Of a DNA stretch of 64,000 nt, positions 1 through 10,499 are shown one piece after another (the first letter of the stretch is position 1; the number at the start of each line of letters is the position of its first letter). Both the position numbers and the translations under genes were made by a program. The stretch is from Siderastrea siderea (Eukaryota > Cnidaria > Anthozoa > Scleractinia > Rhizangiidae). The notes under the pieces were generated by a model that was not told the origin of the DNA, made no database searches, and was given only the letters and a program-made list of their open reading frames with translations. The DNA is taken from contig OZ034978.1 of NCBI GenBank assembly GCA_964030785.1, positions 10,419,453 through 10,483,452 on the forward strand, given 5' to 3'.

Positions 1-164
1 CGGTCACTTGCCCCAGACCTCCGGTTTTCGCTCGGCCAAACAAATACTCGTCGTGTCTTTCGCTACACAGGCAAGGGCGTTTATCTTGATGACCGTAGCA
101 TATTTTACACCACCCGAGGGGGTAGAACAACGGCGGGGTCTAATGCCCCTGGGGCTGTTCTTGT
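1..164. other. Left-edge sequence before the tandem array
   Basis: This stretch has no match to the other array units and no supported gene. A short open frame from position 8 has no recognisable domain. It is probably flanking repeat or intergenic DNA. Confidence 0.4.
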
Positions 165-580
165 TAGTATGTTGTTCTACCAAAATGTATTTAAGCGTTT
201 AAAATAAGATTGAGATTCTCCGGCATTCATTCTTACCCTCGGTAGCTTACACGTATAATTTTGAACTAGTGGGATTGTTAAACGACGCTTAAGAATTTCA
301 CTATTATTAACGTTTATATCATCATCGCCGGCATCATCGTCTTCTCTACACGATCACTGTCACTACACGATCACGATCTTCTCTATCACGATTACTGTTA
401 TTCTGTCATTTTTGTTATCATTAGCATAGATTATTTTTTCAGGATTCAAAGTGTAAGAGTGACAACATTTTCAGTGCGCACATTGATTCGCTGGAATTTT
501 TCTTCCATGTGTTTCAGTGTACAGTGTAGGCAGCCCGGTGGGTATTACATTTAAGTCGAACCGTATAAGAGAAAGGAATA

Positions 581-770
581 CAGTGGAACCACGATTTAAC
601 GAACTGCCAAGGGACTGGGGAAATTGTTTCGTTATATCGAGAGTTCGTTTTATCAAGGTTCTTTTCCAGACATCACACTATTACTGGGCATAAAACAGTG
701 TGAAAAATAACTTTCGTTATACCGAGGACTTCGTTGTTGTATCGAGGTTCGTTAAATCGAGGTTTCACTG
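581..770. mobile_element. Tigger/pogo-like MITE, unit A copy
   Basis: The element starts with CAGTGGAACC and ends with GGTTTCACTG, and TA dinucleotides flank both ends (579-580 and 771-772). The interior repeats the motif TTCGTTATA in opposite orientations. TA target sites and CAGTG termini are typical of the pogo/Tigger branch of Tc1/mariner. It is 190 bp long and non-coding. Confidence 0.8.
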
Positions 771-868
771 TACCTTTATAGTCTGCAGAATATTGGCGGC
801 GCGAAATATGAAGCGCAAGAAATTGGTTAAAAAAAAGACAGAAAGGAAAAAAAGATGAAAACAAATTG

Positions 869-924
869 ACGAGACCCGGGATTACTCAGAGCTCAAACGA
901 ACTCTCCGGAATTGAATCAGGGAT

Positions 925-964
<40 letters not shown>

Positions 965-969
965 TCGGC
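869..969 (-). repeat. tRNA-Phe-like repeat copy (unit A, internal)
   Basis: On the minus strand this reads as a tRNA-Phe (anticodon GAA in a CTGAAGA loop) up to the T arm, followed by an extra segment of about 28 nt before the CCCGGGTCTCG 3' part. The 3' acceptor strand ends CTCGTC instead of CTCGGC, so the acceptor stem is weakened. The internal A and B boxes remain recognisable. It is a repeat-borne tRNA relic, not a functional tRNA gene. Confidence 0.7.
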
Positions 970-3269
970 AACTGTCACAACAGAGCAACAAAAATAAGGA
1001 AAACAACAGTAAAAACAAAAAGAAACAATTACTAACATGAACTGTTTCGGAACCAAGACCTTGGAAACGAACAGGAGCGACAAGCCAAAGTAAAAGCAGC
1101 AACAAGTCGAAGAAAAAAATTTGCTTTTAGTTTATCCCTAGCTTGCATCGCAGACGTAATCTAACCCTCGGCTAGGGACTTCGGCGCAGGCTTATTTAGC
1201 CCCCGAGGTAGTGACAATTCAGCCCGTGTAAAATGACGCTATATCTTGACCCTGCTAGGCAAGGTGCCCCTACCATGTTCGAACTTTTCATTAGGTAGGG
1301 TGCCCCTATCCCCTCTCCCCTCTTTCGGTTAACGGGCCCTTAGTGAGAAAAGGTTTTGTTGAATAATTAAGGTGGCTAGACCCGGTTTTTCACTAACCAT
1401 ACCCACTCTCTTTGGACATGAAATATATAGATGCCTCGAACCAAACAGGAAATCGAGTAATACCTATTTGTAGGGTACAGATTAAAGTTTAAAAAAGTGC
1501 GGGTTTTTCGAGATCGACATAGCCATAGCAACACGGTGACGTCATTGCTACTTTTACCTTTCCTTAACTTGTAAGAGTTTTTAAAGCTATTTATTGGACT
1601 TGTTGTTCATATAATTGTCTTCAGTCGAACCTATTTTAAACATTTTTTTATGAAAGCGTTTTCGAGAAATAATTGATTGAAGTTTTTAGCTGCTGCTAAC
1701 AAACGAATCATAAAGTAATAATTATTTTCGCCTTCCTCAAACTGGAAATCGGATGAAGCGATTTCTTTTATCTACTCCTGCAGGACAGCTGAAATCTCTA
1801 GAAACAATTGAGGCAAAAGTTTTCTTTCCACGGTCAGGATAAATGTCAGTTTGAGGAACAAAAAAAAATAGGCTCGCTGAATGGCCATAGCACTTTGCAT
1901 TTAATTAACAGTCAGACGATTGACTGCAAGTCTTGATTACCCTGCATAACTGAGGAACAGGGAATTTATGAATTTCAGTTTGAGCTCAAGTTTACTGGAG
2001 TTGGGGTTCAATGTACGACCAAATAACTACTGTTTTTAGTATTCAGTAGTACAGAATTTAGGGATAGGCACGCTTTTGAATGGCGACTGACTACTGTTCA
2101 GATAGGATTAGTGTCACTGTCAGCATCAACTTAAGTTAAAGTCAACTCGGACAGTGCTGAAAAATGCTTACCATAAATAGTGTCAGTGGTACAAAATGCG
2201 AGCTTTTCAAAAAGGAGGCCAGTGGTAGTGGATCTTCTAGGTTCATGGTTAAGCTTGGCATTGGATGGTTGTGACATTTTTTGTGTTTTCAGGCAGCTGC
2301 GCATTTACTTCTTTTACAATGTAGTTGGGAAAAATTTTCTTTTGGGAAGGAACACGGAAAAGAGTCTTTGAACTTAAGTGCCAAGTCCCCAGTAACGAGT
2401 TATTGAAGTGACATATAACATGCGCGTTGTATTTTTCAGCACTGTCCTGCGGCATAGCCTGTGAACAGGCCCTTAGAGGATAATAGAGTGCGAAGTAATT
2501 GGCAAGTTGAGGGAGCCGCTGGGGATCACCACCATTACCCCCATCCCGGTCTGTGTTTAGCTTGCTCTAATCAACCTTTTTTCTTGCACCATATTCCTCA
2601 CTAAGCAGCCTTGGACGAGTTGCATGAAACTTAACTTCCAGGGTACCTTCTAACATCAGAGGTTAACTCCAGGTAAAGTCACCATGTTAACATCTGAAGT
2701 TAGCAATTATGCCCGGCATTTGGTTTTACGCAACTCACCCCTGTTCACAGCGGGCTGTGTCGCCAGCTCAAATTGTAAGGCTGAAAGTATTACTTGTCTA
2801 ACCTTTAAAGATATTAATAAGTTGCTCTGTTGTGCTTAGCGCGAGACCTCTGAAAAAGTGGACACGCAATGCATACTTCTGTCTACACTATATTCTTACC
2901 ATTGATTTTTTTTCCAGCTCTTATGATTTGAGATTAATTACATCAACATATCTTTGCCATTATAGAGTGGCTAAGACAGTGCTGCCAGGAGACCTCTAAA
3001 AAATCGTTCAAACTAAAATTGTTTCTTCAAGTCCGTGTAATACCACAGCATACAAGAACTTTGAATGCCAGAGAAAAACGTTTCAAGTCAGAATCACTTG
3101 AGATTAAGAATTCAGTTTTAATAATAAGAAATGTTCAATGTTTATTTTTAAGGCCTTAATTCTTTTGGGAAATTTAATTCTATATTTTTGGTTTAAATAA
3201 ATGTAAAGAAGATCCTCGCAGTTATTAACGCAACTCATGCAGTTGCGAAAAGAAAGCCTGAAAAAATCA

Positions 3270-3340
3270 GGCTTGCCGGGACTCGAACCCTGACCTCTGC
3301 GATACCGGTGCAGCGCTCTAACCAATTGACCTAACAAGCC
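3270..3340 (-). repeat. tRNA-Thr(GGT)-like unit, left arm
   Basis: The cloverleaf gives a GGCTTG/CAAGCC acceptor stem, a GAGC-type D stem, an anticodon loop CCGGTAT and a B box GGTTCGAGTCC. The predicted anticodon is GGT (Thr). Position 33 is C instead of the nearly invariant U, and the last anticodon-stem pair is mismatched, so a role in translation is unlikely. Confidence 0.7.
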
Positions 3341-3658
3341 AACTGGGAGCTGGTCATTAAATTGGTTCGTAATATACCCGGGAAAGATGAAGATGAAATT
3401 GTGAATATATGAAACTCATATATTTGAACTGCGGAATGAAGAAATAAATGTAAAGAAGATCCTCGCAGTTATTAACGCAACTGATTTTTTTCAGGCTTTC
3501 TTTTCGCAACTGCATGAGTTGCGTTAATAACTGCGAGGATCTTCTTTACATTTATTTCTTCATTCCGCAGTTCAAATATATGAGTTTCATATATTCACAA
3601 TTTCATCTTCATCTTTCCCGGGTATATTACGAACCAATTTAATGACCAGCTCCCAGTT

Positions 3659-3729
3659 GGCTTGTTAGGTCAATTGGTTAGAGCGCTGCACCGGTATCGC
3701 AGAGGTCAGGGTTCGAGTCCCGGCAAGCC
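3659..3729 (+). repeat. tRNA-Thr(GGT)-like unit, right arm
   Basis: This is the mirror copy of the unit at 3270-3340, reading outward to the right. It has the same GGT anticodon, the same C at position 33 and intact A-box- and B-box-like internal promoter sequences. Confidence 0.7.
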
Positions 3730-3906
3730 TGATTTTTTCAGGCTTTCTTTTCGCAACTGCATGAGTTGCGTTAATAACTGCGAGGATCTTCTTTACATTT
3801 ATTTCTTCATTCCGCAGTTCAAATATATGAGTTTCATATATTCACAATTTCATTTTTGGTTTACTTAGTAAAAAATTGTTCTTTGAAAAACGTCAAGAAA
3901 AAACTT

Positions 3907-3953
3907 TGCCGAGACCCGGGATTATTCAGAGTTCATGCGCACTCTCCGGAATT

Positions 3954-4004
<51 letters not shown>

Positions 4005-4009
4005 TCGGC
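3907..4009 (-). repeat. tRNA-Phe-like unit, left terminus (unit A)
   Basis: The 7-bp acceptor stem GCCGAGA/TCTCGGC is perfect, the anticodon loop CTGAAGA gives GAA, and the A and B boxes are intact. An extra segment with a small palindrome sits between the T arm and the 3' acceptor strand, so the predicted transcript is about 28 nt longer than a normal tRNA. Confidence 0.75.
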
Positions 4010-4280
4010 AACTGCGTGTTAAACAAGTTTTAAAAATCGTCGGAGTTCTGCTATGATAGGTACGTACACTCCGCGTTCCCAACTGGGGCTATGTTTGAGT
4101 AGCCTATTACATAAATAATACCGATCGAGCTAGATAATCACTAATGAGCCCTGGGCAATGAATGAGTAGTCTACTGGTCTTAATCAAAATTTATAGTTTT
4201 CACACAATAAGTACACGTAACTCAGTTATCTCTAAAGCGGGTGACGTCAAAAGGTAGTACTAAGAACATAATATTGTGAT

Positions 4281-5617
4281 TAACCTGCGATCAGGCCGAA
4301 TTTTAGCATCGCTCTCATATTCTCTTACGTTGGTCGCTCGCTAAAATGGGGCCTGATACAATCTCTCACAGAAGTTCGTGTCGGCGGCCAAATTTTGGCC
4401 GCGGGAATCTCGCAATCTCATTGGCCCTTTAACAATAGAGCTGTCAACGGAAGTAATTTCGATCAGACCGCCATCGCCAAGGAACAACCAGGGAACAAGT
4501 CTGCCGAAGTAAAATGTGTTGCTCTAATAAATTCTTGTCGTTCTAGGAGAATTGTCACCATTTCTTTCTCTCCTGAGAATGGCGTTCGGTTTGACGCAAG
4601 CTGTCTCTCACCTGGAGCAGAGAAGTACAGCAACAGTGAAGTATGAGTGAAGTATGTATTCCGTTTTATCGCATCGTGTCTCGGAATTTTTATTTGACGG
4701 CTTTCAGCTGGTATTGATAACATGAACAGAGTAGAGGTTGTTTCCGCGTTTTACGAAACAAAACGAACAGCAGACGAACAAGTATCTTTCGCCAAGAATG
4801 ATCAACAAGTCAACCGATAATTCGGTAAACTTAACGGCAAACTGATGTTTGGCGAGAACCGCAATCAAGTCGCAATACAATTTTCAGTTTATTCATTCAT
4901 TCTTTAATACTTATGTCGTTTTATTGATCTCTGACATTGACAGCAAAAGATCTGACTAGTTTTATAATAAATGTTCTTCGTTTTAAAATTCGCTGCTGTT
5001 AAGAGATAAAATTCGCTGCTAATCTCAAATATTTATCACTTCTAGAACTAAATTAATTACAAAATACTCCTATGTTTATAAACGGTTTTATTTGTACCTT
5101 CGTTCTAAAGAATGAAACTGAAGGTATTTCTCTTAATTGCCAAGGTTTTTTTACGCAGAAAATCGGTGACAAATGCGAAGAGAATATTTCCGGATACCAC
5201 CTGAAATGGGAAAGGATTCAAGCATGCAGCATATTTTGGTACATGACAACCTCGTCGTGTTTTGAATTTTCATTCAGTTTCAGCTCAGACAGAGCAACCA
5301 TGCACAATACCGGAACCTTCAAGTTAGCAATCGTGTAAATTTGAGTGCTTGTGTCTAGAATGTACGTAGCCTATGATTTTCTTATTTTGCCAACATTTGC
5401 GTGACTTTTTGCGAATTGCCGTTATGGGAAATTTGCATACCGAGGATCGTGCAAGCAGAAGAAATTTTGATTGGCTATTTTGCTAAATGTCAATCAATCA
5501 AAAAAGTGGGCGGCAGACGTTCCGTAGAAGAATTGTATCAGGCCCTATTTTTCGTTTCGCCCGTCGCGCCTGAATGTTTCACCGAGCGAAACGAAAATAG
5601 AGCCTGATCGCAGGTTA
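4281..5617. mobile_element. TIR element with 9-bp target duplication, Mutator-like size class
   Basis: The termini are perfect 16-bp inverted repeats (TAACCTGCGATCAGGC). The flanks are TATTGTGAT at 4272-4280 and at 5618-5626, and the empty site with one copy is present in unit B near 9433. Inside each end lies a second inverted motif GGCCTGATACAAT and a local hairpin (TTTTAGC/GCTAAAA on the left, CGTTTCGC/GCGAAACG on the right). A 9-bp duplication fits Mutator-like elements, but no transposase is seen, so it is non-autonomous. The two subterminal regions contain ATTGGC-type boxes of unknown meaning. Confidence 0.8.
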
Positions 5618-5902
5618 TATTGTGATGGCAGAGAATGATGCAGTTGTGTAGTGACTAAAAATCGTAAACGTTTGAAATTAAATTTTTTTTGCATATTAAA
5701 ACGACACCTAATTTTCTCCTATAGCGGCGCAACAGATTTTCAATGGGACCAGTAGACTACTCATTCATTGCCCCGGGCTCATTAGTGATTATTTAGCTCG
5801 ATCGGTAATATTTATGTAATAGACTACTGAAACATAGCCCCAATTGGGTACGCGGAGTTAGCAGAATTACGATGGTTTTTAAAACTTGTCAGTCATGCAG
5901 TT

Positions 5903-6005
5903 GCCGAGATAGCTCAGTTGGGAGAGCGTCAGATTGAAGATCTGAAGGTCCCTGGTTCAAATCCGGAGAGCTCACATGAGCTCTGAATAATCCCGGGTCT
6001 CGGCA
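5903..6005 (+). repeat. tRNA-Phe-like unit, right terminus (unit A)
   Basis: This is the best-preserved plus-strand copy: a GCCGAGA acceptor, the A box TAGCTCAGTTGGGAG, loop TTGAAGA (anticodon GAA), B box GGTTCAAATCC, then an inserted hairpin GAGCTCACATGAGCTC, then CCCGGGTCTCGGCA. The acceptor stem still pairs across the insertion. Confidence 0.75.
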
Positions 6006-6401
6006 CTACTTTTTAGTATTTTGTTCTTCCAAAATGTATTTAAGCCTTTAAAATAGCATTGAGATTCTCCGGCATTCATTCTTAACCTCGGTAGCTTACA
6101 TGTATAATTTTGAACTAGTGGGATTGTTAAACGACGCTTAAGAATTTCACTATTATAAACGTTTATATCATCATCACCGGCATCATCGTCTTCTCTACAC
6201 CATCATTACTATTATTCTATCATTTTTGTTATCATTATTATAGAAACAAGATATTTTTTTCAAGATTCAAAGTGTAAAAGTGACAACATTTTCAATGCGC
6301 ACATTGATTTGCTGGAATTTTTCTTCCATGTGTTTCAGTGTACAGTGTACTCAGCCCGGTGGGTATTACATTTAAGTCGAAGCGTATAAGAGAAAGGAAT
6401 A

Positions 6402-6587
6402 CAGTGGAACCTCGATTTAACGAACTGCCAAGGGACTGGGGAAATTTTTCGTTATATCGAGGGTTCGTTTTATCAAGGTTCTTTTCCATACGTCACACTA
6501 TTACTGGGCTGAAAACAGTGTGAAAAGTAACTTTCGTTATACCGAGGACTTCGTTGTATAGAAGTTCGTTAAATCGAGGTTTCACTG
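6402..6587. mobile_element. Tigger/pogo-like MITE, unit B copy
   Basis: This is the same element as at 581-770, in the equivalent place in unit B, with CAGTGGAACCTCG and its inverted counterpart and TA on both sides. Because it sits at the same place in each unit, it was inserted before the array amplified. Confidence 0.8.
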
Positions 6588-6689
6588 TACCTTTATAATC
6601 TGCAGAATATTTGCGGCGCGAAATATGAAGCGCGTCCGCAAGAAATTGCTAAAAAAAAAGACAGAAAGGAAAAAACAGGAAAACAAATT

Positions 6690-6746
6690 GACGAGACCCG
6701 AGATTATTCAGAGCTGAAATGAACTCTCCGGAATTGAACCAGGGAT

Positions 6747-6786
<40 letters not shown>

Positions 6787-6791
6787 TCGGC
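6690..6791 (-). repeat. tRNA-Phe-like repeat copy (unit B, internal)
   Basis: This is the unit B equivalent of the copy at 869-969. It has the same GAA anticodon loop, the same extra segment after the T loop and the same CTCGTC 3' end. Confidence 0.7.
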
Positions 6792-9069
6792 AACTGCATG
6801 ACAGGGCAACAAAAATAAGGAGAACAACAGTGAAAACAAAAAGAAACAATTGCTATCGTGAACTGTTTCGGAACCAAGACTTTGGAAACGAAAAGCAGCG
6901 ACAAGCCAAAGTAAAAGAAGCAACAAGTCGAAGAAACAAAATTGCTTTTAGTTTAGCCCTAGCCTGTGTCGCAGACATAATCTAACCCTCGGCTAGGGAC
7001 TGCGGCGCAGGCTTGTTTAGCCCCCGAGGTAGGGACAATTCAGCCCGTGTAAAATGACGCTATCTCTTGACCCTGCTAGGGAAGGTGCCCTACCATGTTC
7101 GAACTTTTCATTAGGTAGGGTGCCCCTATCCCCTCTCCCCTCTTTCGGTTAACGGGCCCTTAGTGAGAAAAGGTTTTGTTGAATAATTAAGGTGGCTAGA
7201 CCCGGTTTTTCACTAACCATACCTTCTCTCTTTGGACATGAAATATATAGATGCCTCGAACCAAACAGGAAATCGAGTTATACCTATTTGTTGGGTACAG
7301 ATTAAAGTTTAAAAAAGTGCGGGTTTTTCGAGATCGACATAGCCATAGCAACACGGTGACGTCATTGCTACTTCTACTTTTCCTTAACTTGTCAGAGATT
7401 TTTGAAGCTATTTATTGGACTTGTTGTTCATATAATTGTCTTCAGTCGAACCTATTTTAAACATTTTTTTATGAAAGCGTTTTCGAGAAATAATTGATTG
7501 AAGTTTTTAGCTGCTGCTAACAAACGAATCATAAAGTAATGTCTTTTCGCGTTCCTCAAACTGGAAATCGGATGAAGCGATTTCTTTTATCTATTCCTGG
7601 AGGACAGCTGAAATCTCTAGAAACAATTGAGGCCAAAGTTTTCTTTCCACGGTCAGGATAAATGTCAGTTTGAGGAACAAAAAAAAACTAGGCTCGCTGA
7701 ATGGCCATAGCACTTTGCATTTAATTAACAGTCAGACGATTAACTGCAAGTCTTGATTACTGTGCATAACTGAGGAACAGGGAATTTATGAATTTCATTT
7801 TGAACTCAAGTTTACTGGAGTTGGGGTTCAATGTACGACCAAATAACTACTGTTTTTAGTATTCAGTAGTACAGAATTTAGGGATAGGCACGCTTTTGAA
7901 TGGCGACTGAGTACTGTTCAGATAGGATTAGTGTCACTGTCAGCATCAACTTAAGTTAAAGTCAACTCGGACAGTGCTGAAAAATGCTTACCATAAATAG
8001 TGTCAGTGGTACAAAATGCAAGCTTTTCAAAAAAGAGGCCTGGGCTAATGGATCTTCTAGGTTCATGGTTAAGCTTGGCATTGGGTGGTTGAGACATTTT
8101 TTTGTGTTTTCAGGCAGCTGCGCATTTACTTTTTTTACAATATAGTTGGGAAATATTTTCTTTTGGGAAGGAACACGGAAAAGAGTCTTTGAACTCAAGT
8201 GCCACGTCCCCAGTAACGAGTTTTTGAAGTGACATATAACATGCGCATTGCATTTTTCAGCACTGTCCTCACAGCTTGTGAACAGGCCCTTAGAGGATAA
8301 TAGAGTGGAAAGTAATTGGCAAGTTGAGGGAGCCGCTGGGGATGACCACCATTTCCCCCATCCCGGTCTGTGTTTAGCTTCCTCTAATCACCCTTTTTTC
8401 TTGCACCATATCCCTCACTAAGCAGCCTTGGATGAGTTGCATGAAACTTATCTTCCAGGGTACCTTCTAACATCAGAGGTTCACTCCAGGTAAAGTCACC
8501 ATGTTAACATCTGAAGTTAGCAGTTACACCCGGCTTTAGGTTTTATGCAACTCACCCCTGTTCACAGCGGGCTGTGTCGCCAGCTCAAATTGTAAGGCTG
8601 AAAGTATTACTTGTCTAACCTTTAAAGATATTAATATACTAATAAGTTGCTCTGTTGTGCTTAGCGCGAGACCTTTGACAAAATTGGACACGCAATGCAT
8701 ACTTCTGTCTACACTAAATTCTTACCATTGATTTTTTTTCAGCTTGCTATGTTTTGAGATTAATTACATCAACATATCCTTGCCATTATAGAGTCGCTAA
8801 GACAGTGCTGCCAGGAGACCTCTAAAAAATCGTTCAAACTAAAATTGTTTCTCCAAGTCCGTGTAATACGACAGCGTACAAGAACTTTGAATGCCAGAAA
8901 AAAACGTTTCAAGTCAGAATCACTTGAGATTAAGAATTCAGTTTTAATAACAAGAAAGACAGACTTCAATGTTAATTTTTAAGGCCTTAATTCTTTTGGG
9001 AAATTTAATTTTATATTTTTGGTTTACTTAGTTCAAAATTGCTATTTGAAAAGCGTCAAGAAAAAACTT

Positions 9070-9116
9070 TGCCGAGGCCCGGGATTATTCAGAGTTCATG
9101 CGAACTCTCCGGAATT

Positions 9117-9167
<51 letters not shown>

Positions 9168-9172
9168 TCGGC
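9070..9172 (-). repeat. tRNA-Phe-like unit, left terminus (unit B)
   Basis: This is the same structure as at 3907-4009, with the GAA anticodon, intact internal promoter boxes and the same post-T-arm insertion. One acceptor base differs (GCCGAGG on the plus-strand side). Confidence 0.75.
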
Positions 9173-9732
9173 AACTGCGTGTTAACCAATTTTTAAAAAC
9201 CGTCGGAGTTCTGCTATGATAGGTACGTACACTCGGCGTTCCCAACTGGGGCTATGTTTCAGTAGCCTATTACATAAATAATACCGATCGAGCTAGATAA
9301 TCACTAATGAGCCCGGGGCAATGAATGAGTAGTCTACTGGTCTTAATCAAAATTTATAGTTTTCACACAATAAGTACACGTAACTCAGTTATCTCTAAAG
9401 CGGGTGACGTCAAAAGGTAGTACTAAGAACATAATATTGTGATGGCAGAGAATGATGCAGTTGTGTAGTGACTAAAAATTGTAAACGTTTGAAATTAAAC
9501 TTTTTTTGCATATGAAACTACACCTAATTTTCTCCTATAGCGGCGCAACAGAATTTCAATGGGACCAGTAGACTACTCATTCATTGCCTCGGGCTCATTA
9601 GTGATTATTTAGCTCGATCGGTAATATTTATGTAATAGACTACTGAAACATAGCCCCAGTTGGGTACGCGGAGTGTACGTAACTATCATAGCAGAATTAC
9701 GATGGTTTTTACAACTTGTCTATCATGCAGTT

Positions 9733-9820
9733 GCCGAGATAGCTCATTTGGGAGAACGTCAGACTGAAGTTCTCAAGGTCCCTGGTTCACACGAGCTCTG
9801 AATAATCCCGGGTCTCGGCA
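9733..9820 (+). repeat. tRNA-Phe-like unit, right terminus (unit B, damaged)
   Basis: It begins GCCGAGATAGCTCA and keeps the CTGAAG anticodon loop, but the anticodon stem is altered and the T arm is shortened (GGTTCACACGAGCTC). The acceptor 3' strand CCCGGGTCTCGGCA remains. Confidence 0.7.
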
Positions 9821-10225
9821 CTATTTTTTAGTATTTTGTTCTTTCAAAATGTATTTTAGCCTTTAAAATAGCAGTGAGATTCTCCGACATTCATTCTTAA
9901 CCTCGGTAGTTTACATGTATAATTCTGAACTAGTGGGATTGTTAAACGACGCTTAAGAATTTCACTATTATTAACGTTATCATCATCACCGGCATCATCG
10001 TCTTCTCTACACCATCATTACTGTTATTCTATGATTTTTGTTATCATTATTATAGAAAAAAGATATTTTTTTCAAGATTCAAAGTGTAAAAGTGACAACA
10101 TTTTCAATGCGCACATTGATTCGCTGGAATTTTTCTTCCACGTGGCGTACCACGTGTTTCAGTGTACAGTGTACTCAGCCCGGTGGGTATTACATTTAAG
10201 TCGAAGCGTATAAGAGAAAGGAATA

Positions 10226-10310
10226 CAGTGGAACCTCGATTTAACGAACTGCCAAGGGACTGGGGAAATTGTTTCCTTGTATAGAGGTTCGTTAAATCGA
10301 GGTTTCACTG
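10226..10310. mobile_element. Tigger/pogo-like MITE, shortened unit C copy
   Basis: Both termini are kept, but about 100 bp of the interior is deleted compared with the unit A and B copies. TA flanks remain at both ends. Confidence 0.75.
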
Positions 10311-10403
10311 TACCTTTATAGTCTGCAGAATATTGGCGGCGCGAAATATGAAGCGCGTCCGCCAGAAATTGGTAAAAAAAAAGGAAAAAAGAGGAAAACA
10401 AAT

Positions 10404-10452
10404 TGACGAGACGCGGGATTATTCAGAGCTCAAATGAACTCTCCGGAATTGA

Positions 10453-10483
<31 letters not shown>

Positions 10484-10499
10484 CCTGAGCTATCTCGGA
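10404..10499 (-). repeat. tRNA-Phe-like repeat copy (unit C, internal)
   Basis: This is the unit C equivalent. It has a small deletion before the T arm and a damaged 5' acceptor strand, so it is more degenerate than its sisters. Confidence 0.65.

Larger units (their letters stand above)
3195..3855. mobile_element. Palindromic tRNA-Thr-like foldback element
   Basis: About 290 bp on the left is nearly the exact reverse complement of sequence on the right, around a centre near 3500. Each arm holds a 71-nt tRNA-like unit, and the two face outward. The right arm continues through a tail ending TTCACAATTTCA. The insertion is flanked by TTTTGGTTTA on both sides, and unit B has a single copy of that site with no insertion. 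Related tails occur at 57645 and 58243. A direct repeat of about 11 bp and a tRNA-like head fit SINE-type retroposition, but the foldback shape is unusual. Confidence 0.8.
165..6003 (+). repeat. Tandem array unit A (about 3.8 kb plus two insertions)
   Basis: This is the first of three head-to-tail copies of a non-coding unit; the others start near 6004 and 9821. Landmarks occur in the same order in all: a TA-flanked Tigger-like MITE, a minus-strand tRNA-Phe-like copy, then a long unique stretch. Units A and B end with a foldback element whose arms are tRNA-Phe-like. Unit A is longer because it holds two insertions missing from unit B: a palindromic tRNA-Thr-like element (about 3195-3855) and a terminal-inverted-repeat element (4281-5617). 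No frame is conserved as protein between units, so the short open frames here are not called genes. Confidence 0.9.
3907..6005. mobile_element. Foldback element with tRNA-Phe-like termini (unit A, interrupted)
   Basis: Inverted arms of about 260-290 bp run inward from TGCCGAGACCCGGG at the left and CCCGGGTCTCGGCA at the right. Each arm begins with a tRNA-Phe-like unit, followed by shared sequence including GATCGAGCTA and the GGTACGTACACTC region. The arms surround a centre of about 200 bp. In this copy the centre is split by the 1337-bp element at 4281-5617. The uninterrupted form is at 9070-9820. Confidence 0.8.
6004..9820 (+). repeat. Tandem array unit B (3.8 kb, without the unit A insertions)
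   Basis: This is a near-identical direct copy of unit A. It keeps the uninterrupted target sites for both insertions found in A: the TTTTGGTTTACTTAG context near 9017 and the ATATTGTGATGGCAG context near 9433. It is therefore the reference copy for defining unit length and insertion boundaries. It carries a Tigger-like MITE at 6402-6587 and tRNA-Phe-like copies near 6690, 9070 and 9733. No protein gene is seen. Confidence 0.9.
9070..9820. mobile_element. Foldback element with tRNA-Phe-like termini (unit B, uninterrupted)
   Basis: This is the intact counterpart of 3907-6005, about 750 bp long, with the left tRNA-Phe-like unit on the minus strand (9070-9172) and the right one on the plus strand (9733-9820). 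The right unit has lost part of its T-arm region. The centre runs through the uninterrupted ATATTGTGATGGCAG site. No open frame of note lies inside, so it would be non-autonomous. Confidence 0.8.

Noticed and set aside
8..202. Short plus-strand frame with a hydrophobic end at the left edge
   Set aside because: It starts outside the array and ends inside unit A sequence that is non-coding in the sister units.
3270..3729. Functional tRNA-Thr genes
   Set aside because: U33 is replaced by C, the last anticodon pair is mismatched, and the units sit in a repeated palindromic element with matching copies at 58291.
3104..3868. Two identical frames beginning MLGQLVRALHRYRRG on opposite strands
   Set aside because: Both are translations of the two inverted tRNA-Thr-like units, not proteins.
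869..10499. Cluster of functional tRNA-Phe genes
   Set aside because: Every copy has an insertion after the T arm or a damaged acceptor, so mature tRNA-Phe is unlikely.
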